Part shown: positions 1 to 9,418 of the stretch, one piece after another
Layout of the letters: each line of letters begins with the position of its first letter
How positions within the stretch are numbered: position 1 is the stretch's first letter
Assembly: GCF_000271665.2 (NCBI RefSeq)
Contig: NZ_CP010978.1
Span: 4,060,501-4,124,500, forward strand
Direction: 5' to 3'
From: Pelosinus fermentans JBW45
GTDB taxonomy: Bacteria; Bacillota; Negativicutes; DSM-13327
Length of the DNA: 64,000 nucleotides
The notes under the pieces: model-generated
Database searches by the model: none
What the model saw: only the letters and a program-made list of their open reading frames with translations
What the model was told of the DNA's origin: nothing
Made by a program: the position numbers and the translations under genes

Positions 1-5
1 AACCC

Positions 6-1280
6 ATGCCAAGAACCTACAAAAAAAGAGTCAGCAAGAACTCTACGATTAATAAGGCTATTTTGCCTCAAATAAATAGCAGCGCTGTTGCTACCAAAAT
101 ACTGTCTGCAATTCGCACCACTCCATTGGGAATTATACTGATCGCCGGAATCGCATTCTTTCATCTTGATGATCTGCCAGGTTCCTTTATCTCTGCCATA
201 CCGACCACTTCTTATATGATACTTCTTTTCGGAATTGCAATTACCTCCTGTTTTAACCGAAGTCGTGCATTTTTCATCTTATTGATTCTATTTTTAAGCC
301 AGTTAGGAATGTCCATCCCGATTCCTACACATTTAGATAAAACCGTTGCCCTGCATGGCATTTATTTAACAGTTAGTCTGCTGCTTCCTTTAAATTTGCT
401 CTTTTTTGCATCTTGGTCAGAACGAGGAATTCTTTCAAGCTGGGGAAAAAGATGCTTTTTATTCATTTTTCTTCAAATGGTTTTTGTTATGGGTTTAGTA
501 TTATCAGGAGATAGAGAGCTTTTCAACGAAATCAGTAAAAAACTGTTTGCTTTCTCTTTTATGCCCGAAACACCCATTCCTGATGCTGCTCTAGCTGCCT
601 TTTTTCTGTCAGGCGTTTTACTATTGATCAAACGTCGAAGAAATAATACCCACTTTAAAATAACTATTTTTGGTGTCTTAGCAGCAGTCGCTTTTGCCCA
701 TCATTTTAATGCCGCCCAGATTGCAATTCCCTTCTTTTATGCTGTTGCCGGATTAATGATCATCGTGTCGGTGATTCAAGACTATTATGTTAAAGCCTAT
801 TTAGACGAGCTAACAGGTTTACCCTCGCGCCGTTCCTTAAACGAAGATATGTTGAAACTTGGCAGCAACTATACCATTGCGATGGTCGACGTCGACTTTT
901 TCAAAAAGTTTAATGACACCTATGGGCATGATGCAGGTGACGATGTCCTTCGCTTAATTGGTAAGGTTATGAAAAACTTTAAAGGTGGTAAAACCTTTCG
1001 ATACGGCGGTGAGGAATTTACGGTATTATTCCCTGGTAAAAGCCTCAGTGAAGCAATCCCTTATTTAGAAGTGCTGCGAGAGGAAATCGCAAAAAGTAAA
1101 TTTGTATTGCGCCAGGATAGTAAACGCAAAAAAAATACCAATAAAAAGCTAAGTATTACCGTCAGCATCGGCGCAGCAGACTCCAATCATAAAGAAATCA
1201 GCCCTGATGAAGTTATTAAATTAGCAGATAAAGCCTTGTATCGAGCCAAAGAAAATGGCCGTAATTGCGTCAGTCAATAA
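6..1280 (+). CDS. membrane-bound GGDEF diguanylate cyclase
   Basis: This predicted enzyme makes cyclic di-GMP from two GTP at the inner membrane. The first ~260 residues form about eight hydrophobic segments, and a GGDEF domain follows from about residue 265. It starts with DELTGLPSRR and carries RYGGEEF, a GGEEF active-site variant that is normally active. I see no clear RxxD inhibitory site just before the GGEEF. The start lies only five bases inside the window, so a longer N-terminus or the RBS cannot be judged. It converges on a minus-strand HD-GYP gene, so synthesis and degradation of the same second messenger are adjacent. The sensory N-terminus matches no named family that I recognise. 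Confidence 0.85.
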   Translation: MPRTYKKRVSKNSTINKAILPQINSSAVATKILSAIRTTPLGIILIAGIAFFHLDDLPGSFISAIPTTSYMILLFGIAITSCFNRSRAFFILLILFLSQLGMSIPIPTHLDKTVALHGIYLTVSLLLPLNLLFFASWSERGILSSWGKRCFLFIFLQMVFVMGLVLSGDRELFNEISKKLFAFSFMPETPIPDAALAAFFLSGVLLLIKRRRNNTHFKITIFGVLAAVAFAHHFNAAQIAIPFFYAVAGLMIIVSVIQDYYVKAYLDELTGLPSRRSLNEDMLKLGSNYTIAMVDVDFFKKFNDTYGHDAGDDVLRLIGKVMKNFKGGKTFRYGGEEFTVLFPGKSLSEAIPYLEVLREEIAKSKFVLRQDSKRKKNTNKKLSITVSIGAADSNHKEISPDEVIKLADKALYRAKENGRNCVSQ

Positions 1281-1428
1281 CAAAAGACGGAGTCATCTTT
1301 TTGTCATTATCAAGAACCCCCCCCTAAAAAAAGACATAAAAAATGCGTGGGGGAAAAAAAGGGTTAAAAATTCCCCTCTGCGTCTCTGCGGTTAAATCGT
1401 TCTATTTACTCTGTTTGCCATTATTAAG

Positions 1429-1476
1429 AAAAGCCCTCCTAGATGTAAAATCATTTCTACATCTAGGAGGGCTTTT
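1429..1476. terminator. bidirectional rho-independent terminator
   Basis: A perfect 19-bp inverted repeat (AAAAGCCCTCCTAGATGTA and its complement) surrounds a 10-nt loop, with an A-run on the left and a T-run on the right. It lies between the convergent diguanylate cyclase and HD-GYP genes and can end both transcripts. Confidence 0.9.
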
Positions 1477-1494
1477 CATCACTTCCGATATTGA

Positions 1495-2577
1495 TTACAT
1501 GACAAGCCCGACAATTTTTACTTCCTTATCTTTTATCATATCTATAAATTCATCATCAACTTGCAAGATAGGATATGTGGGCGTTACATTCGGCAAGAAT
1601 GCTACCTTCGCCTTGCGCCCATCTTCGAGGATTACAGAACTACTAAGCAGATAGTCATTAATACGACGGGAAAAAACATCACATACCGTTGGGTCTAGCT
1701 TTGTGAACATTTCCAGCTTAATTGCTTGCAAAAGCATAAACGGATTAATGCTTTCCGATTCCGCTATCATATTGCTTAAATGATTCACCACTCCGATCAC
1801 TCGGGCGAAGACATGAATATTTTCTCCAGATAATTGCTGGGGATACCCGCTGCCATCCATATATTCATGATGTTGAACAATTGCTGTTAAAATAGTAGGG
1901 GAAAGGGCTCTGCTATCTTTTAATAATTTGAAAGTTAAAAGTACATGAGTTTGTATCTTTTCCGAATGTGCCGTAACAGAATCTTTATCCATAAATAATT
2001 CAAGAGGAAGCTGGGTTTTTCCCACATCATGCAACAATCCTGCAAAGATAATTTCCTTAATATCCTTAGAAGAAAAATTCATCCACTCCGCAAGCATGCC
2101 TGATAAAGCTGCCACCATAACCGAATGGTAAGCCAATGAGTTATGAGGCGTTAAGCTAAATAACAAACGATTTACTGCCTCTGAAGGATAAATGAGATGC
2201 TCAAAAATTCCCGACGCTATCTTATGAAAATGTTTGATATCAATCTTCTTATTATTTCTGATACTATTAAATAGTGCATCTACTTGGTCTACAGAATCTT
2301 GTAAAGTATGATCAAAATCCATTGCTTTTTTAATTAATATTGGGGGCAATTCAGAGGGAGAAGAGGCTTCTTCAGGTCCTTCTTCTATGATCTCGGCCCC
2401 TGTATCAGTATGGCTTTCAATTCTAACATAAGCAATATCCCAATTCTTTATATTCTGAATGGTTTTATTCGTTAAGGTTCCTCCCTTTGGAAACAAAATT
2501 TGTTTCCCATTCAGAGAGTGAATCGCTTCAGCTACAATCATACCTGGCTGCAGATCAGCAATAGCTATTTTTTTCAT
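1495..2577 (-). CDS. HD-GYP domain cyclic di-GMP phosphodiesterase
   Basis: This is a 360-aa protein predicted to hydrolyse cyclic di-GMP. The N-terminal ~60 residues (PGMIVAEAI, then KGGTLTN) are the small domain that often precedes HD-GYP. The HD-GYP core has LLHDVGK for the metal-binding HD, then HHEYMDGSGYP, which carries the GYP signature. I start it at the ATG at 2577, which has GGAGG nine bases upstream. The longer reading to 2652 adds 25 residues that do not look like family sequence. No membrane segment is visible, so it is probably cytosolic. It faces the diguanylate cyclase at 6-1280. Confidence 0.88.
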   Translation of the reverse strand: MKKIAIADLQPGMIVAEAIHSLNGKQILFPKGGTLTNKTIQNIKNWDIAYVRIESHTDTGAEIIEEGPEEASSPSELPPILIKKAMDFDHTLQDSVDQVDALFNSIRNNKKIDIKHFHKIASGIFEHLIYPSEAVNRLLFSLTPHNSLAYHSVMVAALSGMLAEWMNFSSKDIKEIIFAGLLHDVGKTQLPLELFMDKDSVTAHSEKIQTHVLLTFKLLKDSRALSPTILTAIVQHHEYMDGSGYPQQLSGENIHVFARVIGVVNHLSNMIAESESINPFMLLQAIKLEMFTKLDPTVCDVFSRRINDYLLSSSVILEDGRKAKVAFLPNVTPTYPILQVDDEFIDMIKDKEVKIVGLVM

Positions 2578-2755
2578 TAATGAATTCCTCCAATGTTTCC
2601 ATATCTTTACTAATAAATTTGCATTTCTTATGAACAGGCAATAAAGTGGCACTATAATCTGTTTATTATCTATAGGATAAAGGATTTGGAAGATTTATAC
2701 GACTACCAAAAGGTATAGAAACATACATTTATTTTCATAAATGAGTTTAATATAA

Positions 2756-2802
2756 AAACCGCTCCTCTAATGATGCTTACTTCCATCTTAGAAAAGCGGT
2801 TT
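2756..2802 (-). terminator. terminator downstream of the SYLF gene
   Basis: AAACCGCT at 2756-2763 pairs with AGCGGTTT at 2795-2802, with further pairing inside. On the minus strand the stem is followed by a T-run, so it ends the transcript of the gene at 2857-3423. Confidence 0.7.
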
Positions 2803-2856
2803 GTTCTTATCATCTATTTTCTTCTTAAACTAACCCCACTAGTACGATTAACGATT

Positions 2857-3423
2857 TCAATTTAAATCTTTATCTTTAAAGTAGCGAATTCCCCGGATGG
2901 TCAAACTGGCTTCTAGCCCCTTATCTGTCAATTGATACATCCAAGTGTCCTTACCCGCCGAAACAGCACCTTCCAAAGATCCTCCGCTTACACTATCTGT
3001 TGCTGCCACGGTAGCCTGTCCACCTACAGCCCATCTGTCATTGATAAAATCCAAATACGCTTCTTGCGTTTGGAATCCTAAAACCACATCAAATTTTTTT
3101 ATGCCAAGTCCAAATCCAACCTGTACATCACCTGTTCTCATAAAGGTTTCTTCCTTGGTAGTATTGTGAATAGCCACCCCTTTGCCACCCCCGCCTCCTA
3201 AGAAGACAACTTTAACGTCAGTAATACGAAATACAGCATATCCTACAGCATTCTCAACGGCTTGTCTGGCACCCGGATGAATCGTATAAAGCTTATCCAA
3301 GGTTTCCTGGGCTGAACTTCGTATGGATTCACGCTTTTCTTCCTTACTTGCCGCGCTTACTACAGAAGCCGTCAAACCTAATATAATCATTAAAATCGTA
3401 ACAATTCTCATAACTTTATTCAT
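2857..3423 (-). CDS. secreted SYLF/YSC84-domain lipid-binding-type protein
   Basis: This 188-aa protein has a clear signal peptide (hydrophobic residues 4-22 ending in VSAA) followed by a SYLF (YSC84) domain. The family features seen are AVGYAVF near residue 60, the glycine-rich FLGGGGGKGVA, and VQVGFGLG. Characterised SYLF proteins bind phosphoinositides or actin in eukaryotes; bacterial members are poorly understood envelope proteins. A good RBS (GGAAGAGAG) precedes the ATG. The gene sits just upstream of its terminator at 2756-2802 and downstream of a small membrane gene on the same strand. Confidence 0.8.
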   Translation of the reverse strand: MNKVMRIVTILMIILGLTASVVSAASKEEKRESIRSSAQETLDKLYTIHPGARQAVENAVGYAVFRITDVKVVFLGGGGGKGVAIHNTTKEETFMRTGDVQVGFGLGIKKFDVVLGFQTQEAYLDFINDRWAVGGQATVAATDSVSGGSLEGAVSAGKDTWMYQLTDKGLEASLTIRGIRYFKDKDLN

Positions 3424-3515
3424 ACTCTCTTCCTCCCTTATCCTGATAATTCTTTTTAAGGTCCATATTTCTTTTGCTGCTACAATTATGCATTGCCCAA
3501 ATGTAGACTTCCATT

Positions 3516-3848
3516 TTATTTACCTTTAAAGAAAATAGCTCTTACAATCTGACCAACGGCCTTTGCATAGATGATTAACGTTTCCCACTCAACTTTCACA
3601 TCATACATCACATCATTTGCCTGACTAGCTGTTTCCTTTACACTTGCTGCTATTTGATTGACATTTTCTAATACGGTAGGTAATAATGATATCGTTTCTT
3701 TTAACCCCATCTCATTGGCATTGAGAATTCGTTTGATATCATCAAGTATGAATAATATTTTTCGTATGACATGAATTAAATAAATGCCAATCGCCACTAC
3801 AATCAAAAAAACAATTCCGATTGCTATATCGTATATTGATATATACAT
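3516..3848 (-). CDS. small membrane protein, DUF948-like
   Basis: A 110-aa protein with one N-terminal transmembrane helix (about residues 5-25) and a long amphipathic helical region rich in N, V and Q spacings. This layout is typical of DUF948 general-stress/envelope proteins. The ATG at 3848 has GTAGGG upstream and is preferred; a TTG at 3866 would add six residues. It precedes the SYLF gene by about 90 bp and may be co-transcribed. Its function is unknown; the family call rests on architecture and overall feel only. Confidence 0.55.
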   Translation of the reverse strand: MYISIYDIAIGIVFLIVVAIGIYLIHVIRKILFILDDIKRILNANEMGLKETISLLPTVLENVNQIAASVKETASQANDVMYDVKVEWETLIIYAKAVGQIVRAIFFKGK

Positions 3849-3954
3849 ACATATCCCTACTTTCAAAATGGTTTAATCGGTGATCTAAAACAACAAGGCT
3901 GCTACTATCACTAAACTCACTGCTCACTCCTTCCTTTAGTCTTAAGCACCTTCA

Positions 3955-4125
3955 CTAAATGTTACTACCACATTGCATTTGACGATCGTTTACGGTATCG
4001 ATTTCAACATGACTTATCACTTGATATGACCTATAATTATGTATTTCACTTAAATGTCCTTTTTTTCCTGCAATACATACAATAAGCTTTTCTATATCCA
4101 TCTCACCAATTTGTTCTTCTTTCAT
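3955..4125 (-). CDS. possible 56-aa small protein, unrecognised
   Basis: An open frame of 56 codons begins MKEEQIGEMDIEKLI and ends RQMQCGSNI. It has no strong ribosome binding site and no recognised domain. It lies directly downstream of a PAS-domain fragment and an RlmD fragment, so it may be another piece of decayed coding sequence rather than an expressed gene. Confidence 0.25.
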   Translation of the reverse strand: MKEEQIGEMDIEKLIVCIAGKKGHLSEIHNYRSYQVISHVEIDTVNDRQMQCGSNI

Positions 4126-4132
4126 CAGCTTA

Positions 4133-4240
4133 CTAACCTATTTCTGCAGAAACGCCGATTACTTCCTCTCGCCTATATCCCAGCCATTTTAGTTCTGTAT
4201 CATTGATGTAAATAAAAATTCCATCAAAAAACCATCCCAT
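4133..4240 (-). pseudogene. PAS-domain fragment
   Basis: A 35-codon frame reads GIFIYINDTELKWLGYRREEVIG, which matches the usual PAS-domain core pattern (a strand, then N-E-x-W-L-GY-x-REEVIG). Only this stretch remains; no kinase, GGDEF or MCP output domain follows. I read it as debris of a sensor gene, lying two bases from the end of the RlmD fragment. Confidence 0.5.
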
Positions 4241-4241
4241 A

Positions 4242-4499
4242 CTAACAACTAGTTAGGATGGAATGGTTTACAACTCGATCTAGCACTTCTCTTTTATAAT
4301 CTAAGTCTTCTAACACCACAGCATTGCCTAATGCAAAATCACGTCTCACAAAACAAAGTTTGTGCACCTTACTTGTTTCACTGAACATATCAACTGGTTG
4401 AATTTCTTTAGCGACATAGCCAAATTCTGATAATATCGCAATATCTCTAGCTAGGGAAGCTGGATTGCAGGATACGTAGACGATGCGTTTTGGGGTCAT
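4242..4499 (-). pseudogene. C-terminal fragment of a 23S rRNA uracil-C5 methyltransferase (RlmD/RumA type)
   Basis: An 85-codon frame starts PKRIVYVSCNPASLARD, which is the class I methyltransferase motif carrying the catalytic-cysteine-associated SCNP. It continues GYVAKEIQPVDMF, the hallmark end of the TrmA/RlmCD family. A whole enzyme is about 450 residues, so roughly the first 370 residues are missing, including the TRAM domain and most of the SAM-binding fold. The last ~30 residues also depart from the family. It is a non-functional remnant. Confidence 0.75.
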
Positions 4500-4563
4500 G
4501 TGGGCGAAGTAATTTTCAACCGTAATTGTTTGGATATATTTCTTTTAATGAAACTAATCCCAG

Positions 4564-6032
4564 TTAAAACTTACTTAGATTTAAGTCTTCATATGTTACA
4601 TCACTATTTATGGAAAAAATCCCCCATTGATTATTTTGTAAAGCGTACATGCGTGTACTTAACGCTACTTTATCATTTATATACAATACTGCAACTGAGT
4701 CATCAATCAATAACGTAAAATTTAAACTTTCATTATCATTAACATCCAGTGGAACTGTTAACTCTGGTTTTGCAGTTGCAATTTTATCTGTGGATACATT
4801 AAAAAACTTGACCTCTTTCGATTTAGGGCTAAATGCAATATTCAAAGATGCAAGATTGTATTCTTCTACATTAAACATAAATCCAAACATGCCTTCTTTT
4901 GATTTTTTAGTTATTTTTCCCGTTATCTTATTTACTCCCTGTATTTTAGGAAATGTTACCACTTCATAGCCTTTTGCTGAAAAAGTATACTTTTCATTGG
5001 AAGCCGTTACTGTTTCTGTCTGAGTGATTGGCTTTAGCTTAATGTTATTATTTAAATTCTCAACAACCTGTTCAACTGGTGTTGGATAAAGTTCTCCGTT
5101 TTCCTTCTGTTTAATTTGATGTACTACCAGATTTCCTGCCCAGTCAGTTTTATTATTATCGGAATGTCCTTCCTTTGTCGGTGTCCATCCACATAAATAA
5201 AGGTTCTGAGAATCTTTTACAAGTTTTCCGGCATAAAAACCATTGCTATCAAAAAAATCTAGTTGAGGTTTAGTAAATGGTCCCTTTGAATCCTTTGCTA
5301 TTCTGTAATGAACAACACGATTTGGCCATTGGTCAGAAAAAGTCAGGTACCAATATTCCCCATATTTAATTAAGGTAGGGCATTCCATATTGGCAGTAGT
5401 TCCCATATCATTGTCAAAAAACACACCGTTATCAGCCCAATTTTTCAAATCCTTTGATGTATATAGTGCTATTACGCCCTTATCATTTTTGGTTCTAGTT
5501 GTTATAAGCATCCAATACTCTTTATAATCATCATTATAAAAAACATGTGGATCTCTGAAATCGTTGTGTAAGTATTTTGCTGAAGCAAAAAATTTATCCC
5601 CAGGTATCTTGGTCCAATTTATTAAATCCTTGCTGGTTGCATGCATAATTGCTTCTTTTGGTACTTTCCTCCAGTTAAATCCTGTATAGAAAGCATGATA
5701 TAATCCGTCTTTCTCCTGCATTACGGACCCAGTACCTAATGCAGAATCTTGAGCAAATTCATTTTGAGAATATCGAATAACAACACCTTCATTTTTATAG
5801 TCGTAGAAATTATTTGTTGTAAATAAACTCCATGGATGAAATCCAACATCGCCATCCGTAAATCTTCTAAATAAAATACTTGAAATTTATTACCGTCGTA
5901 ATACGGCATAGGATCTCCCACCCAACTGTATCCTGTTCTTGGAAATATTGTTAATTGATAAAATGCAGACGTAACACTCATTCCAAAAAACAGACTCAGA
6001 AGTGCTATAAAAATAGAAATTAATTTCTTCAT
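4564..6032 (-). pseudogene. secreted GH32 fructan hydrolase split by a frameshift
   Basis: Two reading frames join into one ~485-aa glycoside hydrolase family 32 enzyme. The upstream part (5856-6032) has a signal peptide and WVGDPMPYYDG, which holds the predicted nucleophile Asp. The downstream part (4564 to about 5855) has FRDPHV (transition-state Asp) and MECPTL (acid/base Glu), then a beta-sandwich domain. The frame breaks near 5855-5859, where reading one base over restores DGDVGFHPW. A single missing base would explain it. The start has AAGGAATGG upstream. It is the last gene of the fructan locus, 88 bp after the porin. Either it is a recent pseudogene or the break is a sequencing error, since nothing else is damaged. 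Confidence 0.8.
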
Positions 6033-6119
6033 TTTGTAACCATTCCTTTCGCTTCACTCAAGGCACAGAAAGAAGTGAAACCCTTGTGCGACAACTACAC
6101 TTCTTGTCACCAAACCCCT

Positions 6120-7517
6120 TTAGAAATAGAATTCCCATTGAACACGAGAAAATTTAGCGTCTTCCTGAACATTATTATAAATATTTCCAGGATCAAATTT
6201 ATTAGCTTTTCCAACTGTATAATAACAAATTAGCTTCGTACTTCTTACTGGTACATACTCAAAACCAATGCGAATGCCTTTGAATTCATTATATCTGGCA
6301 CTCCAATCTTCATTATTCGACTTAAGATCATCTAGGAAAATATTTGTGAGGCTAGAATGGCCTTGTATAAAATACTTTTTAACATAAATATCATAAGAAC
6401 CCGGTATACCAGGATCACATGATTTATATTGAAGACTCATGATATTAGCCTTATTCTTATAACTGAAATCGGATTTAGCATATGCAGCGAAGAAACTGAG
6501 GTCCTCGCTAAGTTTGGTATTAAAACCGATTTCATAGGATTTGAAACCTTCTCCAGTTTGTCTCCGAGTCACTTTACCATAGCTACCTTTAATGTTGGTG
6601 GTTGGATTTACTGGCGCTTCAACTTCAACAGAAGTAACACGATAGTTAGTACTCCCGTCTTCCCATACACCATCAGGATTACCACTATAACCATACATTA
6701 TGTGACTATAAGTATTACCCGAATTCAGAGTGGCTTTTATCTTATCGCCATAGCTAATTTGAAAGCCGTCAATTTTGTCATCAAAAGTGAGGCCATATGG
6801 AGAAAGATGATAATATCTACCAAGTTTCACTTTAGTTTCTCCAATAGAACCATCCGCATACAGCTGTAAAAATGGCCGTTGATAATCATTTGAAGTATAT
6901 GCTCCGGTATTGTTAGTTATATCGTTTTCAAATTCATTCTCACTTCTAAGAGACCAAGTATCATTTATTTTGAAGTTGGTATTTATGTTAACCCACATCG
7001 TCCAATTATCTTGATAAGGCCTAGTACCGAAGTTATCTCTATCGTATCTAATACGAGAATAACCATACATAGAAAGTCGAGGATTAGCCGTCTTATCTTC
7101 GAGCTTCTCTAAACGCCTATCGAAACTTTGGAATTGATCCTTGAATTCTTCTTTGAATTCTTCTTCATGTTCAATCCTCTCTACACGCCTATCGAAACTT
7201 TGGAATTCATCCTTGAATTCTTTCGCCAATTTCTCGATCTCATCTTTTTGAGCATCATTAGCTTTGTCGAACCTAGCCATAGCTTTAAGTACAAGTGAAG
7301 CCATTTTATTACGAGTGATAGCTTTTGTACCATTGAAAATTCCATCACTGGTATTAATATCAATAATGCCAGCTTTAACTAAATCATTTACTGCTTTATA
7401 AGCCCAAGAATCAGGCTTAACGTCTGAAAGATGATCAACTGTAGCAGCAAGGGAGGTACCAGCTATGCTAAGTACCATAGTTGGTATCAATAAAAAAATC
7501 ACTAAATCTTTTTTCAT
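6120..7517 (-). CDS. SLH-domain outer-membrane porin
   Basis: This 465-aa protein has a signal peptide ending at SLAA, then one SLH domain (about residues 30-85, with HLSDVKPDSWAYKAVNDLV and ITRNKMASLV). A short coiled coil follows, in which an EFQSFDRR/QFQSFDRR module is repeated, and then a ~300-residue beta-barrel of alternating polar and aromatic residues that ends in Phe (WEFYF). This architecture is the typical porin of Negativicutes, where SLH ties the outer membrane to peptidoglycan. The ATG at 7517 has AGGAG upstream; a longer frame to 7574 lacks a signal-peptide start. It sits between two secreted GH32 genes, so fructo-oligosaccharide entry is a plausible role, by context only. Confidence 0.88.
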   Translation of the reverse strand: MKKDLVIFLLIPTMVLSIAGTSLAATVDHLSDVKPDSWAYKAVNDLVKAGIIDINTSDGIFNGTKAITRNKMASLVLKAMARFDKANDAQKDEIEKLAKEFKDEFQSFDRRVERIEHEEEFKEEFKDQFQSFDRRLEKLEDKTANPRLSMYGYSRIRYDRDNFGTRPYQDNWTMWVNINTNFKINDTWSLRSENEFENDITNNTGAYTSNDYQRPFLQLYADGSIGETKVKLGRYYHLSPYGLTFDDKIDGFQISYGDKIKATLNSGNTYSHIMYGYSGNPDGVWEDGSTNYRVTSVEVEAPVNPTTNIKGSYGKVTRRQTGEGFKSYEIGFNTKLSEDLSFFAAYAKSDFSYKNKANIMSLQYKSCDPGIPGSYDIYVKKYFIQGHSSLTNIFLDDLKSNNEDWSARYNEFKGIRIGFEYVPVRSTKLICYYTVGKANKFDPGNIYNNVQEDAKFSRVQWEFYF

Positions 7518-7756
7518 ATTTAAAACACTCCTATGTAATCTTGTGTTTTCTTCAAACACTCTTGATAAATCCAAATCTCTATATTTGAAATTTTTCGTAA
7601 AGTAGACCGCTGTTTTTTCAGGATTACATTTTTATTTCGAAGTTCACGAATCTCATTTTTTATATGGGCTTAGCATTCTTATTTTTTGATTTTACTATAT
7701 ATTGTGAATATTATTAAAATAACATTTTGTCGTGACTTCCGCCAATACTCTCTAGA

Positions 7757-9334
7757 TCAATTAATCCAGCCATTGAGAAGTTTCCATGCCTGCAATTTTT
7801 CTACTTGAACTGATACTCCTTCTGCAAAAAGATCATAGTGAATACTAGTGCTGTTAGGATATATTCTGTTTGACATAACAACCTCACCATCATTCACAAA
7901 TACTTCAATAGATGAACGATCTATAAAAATCTGCAAATCGAGATAGCGATCATCTTTTAGATCTACTTTTGCTCGGCTTTGACTGTAGTCTTCACCTGTC
8001 TCTTTGTTCCAATCATTTATTCCTGACTCAGACCGATCAACCACAAATTCTCGTTTGCCTACATCATAGTATAGTAATGTTTTTTCTTTCCCATCGTCTG
8101 ATTCACGTGCGATGAGCCCAAATCGTCCATTTCCCTTTAATAGTTTAATTCTTGCCTTTATTTCTAAAGAATCCCCGTTAACCTTCTTCAAATATCCTTT
8201 CTGACCTTCGCTTACATTCAGGTTTTTATAGGAAACTTGCGTATCACGCAGTTTCTGCATCTCTTCAACAGGAACAGATAGTACTTTAGATCCGTCTTTG
8301 CTAAGTTTTAGCTCCCTAGGTACCGTTAACGCACCTGCCCAACCATCGTTGGCAGTAGGAAACTTACTACCCCATCGATTCATCCAACCAATCATAATTC
8401 GTCTGCCTTTATTATCCTGGAAAGTTTGACCAGCATAAAAATCCTGACCATAGTCTACCTGCTGAACATTCTGCTGCGTAAATTTTTCCGTCTGATAATT
8501 CATGTTTCCAACAATAAATATATTTTTTGCATCCTTCATATTCATCGGTGAAAGTAATAATACATCTTTTTCACCTAAAGAAAAAAGGTTCGGGCACTCC
8601 CACATATCTCCTTGCGTGCCATTACTTTCAGCAGCAACACCTTGATAGTCCCACTGGCGCAAATCGGTAGAACGGTATAATACAGCCCGTCCTTTGCCAT
8701 CTTTGCCAGTACCAACCAACATATACCACATATTCTCATGCTTCCATACGCTAGGATCACGAAAATCAGTGCTAGCATCGGGCGGCAATTCCCGAATCAC
8801 TGGATTTCCTTCATATTTTTTAAACGTAATACCGTCAGAACTAGTCGCCATACATTGCAATTCCTTGGTTGTACGATTGTCAGAATGAGCTGTATAAAAT
8901 AAAGTCATTACACCATTATCATCCACAGCGCTACCAGACCAGCAACCCGACTCGTAGTCTTGGTCAGGTGCTAAAGCGATCGGTTTATATTGCCAGTGTA
9001 CCAAATCTTTACTCACAACATGCCCCCAGTGCATGGGACCCCAATACGGTGCGTAGGGATAGTGCTGATAAAACACATGATACTGTCCTTTAAATTGGAT
9101 TAAGCCATTTGGATCATTGATCCAACCAGTAGGTGCCATAATGTGATAATTAAGCCTAAAGGGACTCTGCCGTACTTTTTCATAATCAGCCCAAACGGCT
9201 TTATTTGCTTTATCTAATGCATTATAGGCTCTATATTCCTGGGGTACATCAGTTGACGAATCTGCTGCCAGTACAATGCCGCTAGCACTAAGTGAAACCA
9301 GAAGAAACAACGTAGCAAATAAACTTTTTTTCAT
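7757..9334 (-). CDS. secreted GH32 levanase/fructan hydrolase
   Basis: This 525-aa enzyme releases fructose from levan, inulin or sucrose outside the cytoplasm. It has a signal peptide (residues 1-23, ending VLAA), a five-bladed propeller domain with WINDPNG (nucleophile Asp), FRDPSVW (stabilising Asp) and WECPN (acid/base Glu), and a C-terminal beta-sandwich with SIEVFVNDGE. All three catalytic residues are present and the length is normal. It lies 85 bp downstream of the permease gene and upstream of the porin. With a diderm envelope it could act in the periplasm or at the surface. Substrate preference (levan versus inulin) cannot be read from the sequence. Confidence 0.92.
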   Translation of the reverse strand: MKKSLFATLFLLVSLSASGIVLAADSSTDVPQEYRAYNALDKANKAVWADYEKVRQSPFRLNYHIMAPTGWINDPNGLIQFKGQYHVFYQHYPYAPYWGPMHWGHVVSKDLVHWQYKPIALAPDQDYESGCWSGSAVDDNGVMTLFYTAHSDNRTTKELQCMATSSDGITFKKYEGNPVIRELPPDASTDFRDPSVWKHENMWYMLVGTGKDGKGRAVLYRSTDLRQWDYQGVAAESNGTQGDMWECPNLFSLGEKDVLLLSPMNMKDAKNIFIVGNMNYQTEKFTQQNVQQVDYGQDFYAGQTFQDNKGRRIMIGWMNRWGSKFPTANDGWAGALTVPRELKLSKDGSKVLSVPVEEMQKLRDTQVSYKNLNVSEGQKGYLKKVNGDSLEIKARIKLLKGNGRFGLIARESDDGKEKTLLYYDVGKREFVVDRSESGINDWNKETGEDYSQSRAKVDLKDDRYLDLQIFIDRSSIEVFVNDGEVVMSNRIYPNSTSIHYDLFAEGVSVQVEKLQAWKLLNGWIN

Positions 9335-9418
9335 TGTTCATTTCACCCTTTTCTTATTGTTGTTATAACCTGCTGACTTAAAATAAAACTCAATGTGAGC
9401 ACAGTATTTTATATCTTT

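Noticed and set aside
1343-1654. 103-aa plus-strand ORF after the diguanylate cyclase
   Set aside because: It runs through the terminator and antisense to the HD-GYP gene; no RBS and no protein-like pattern.
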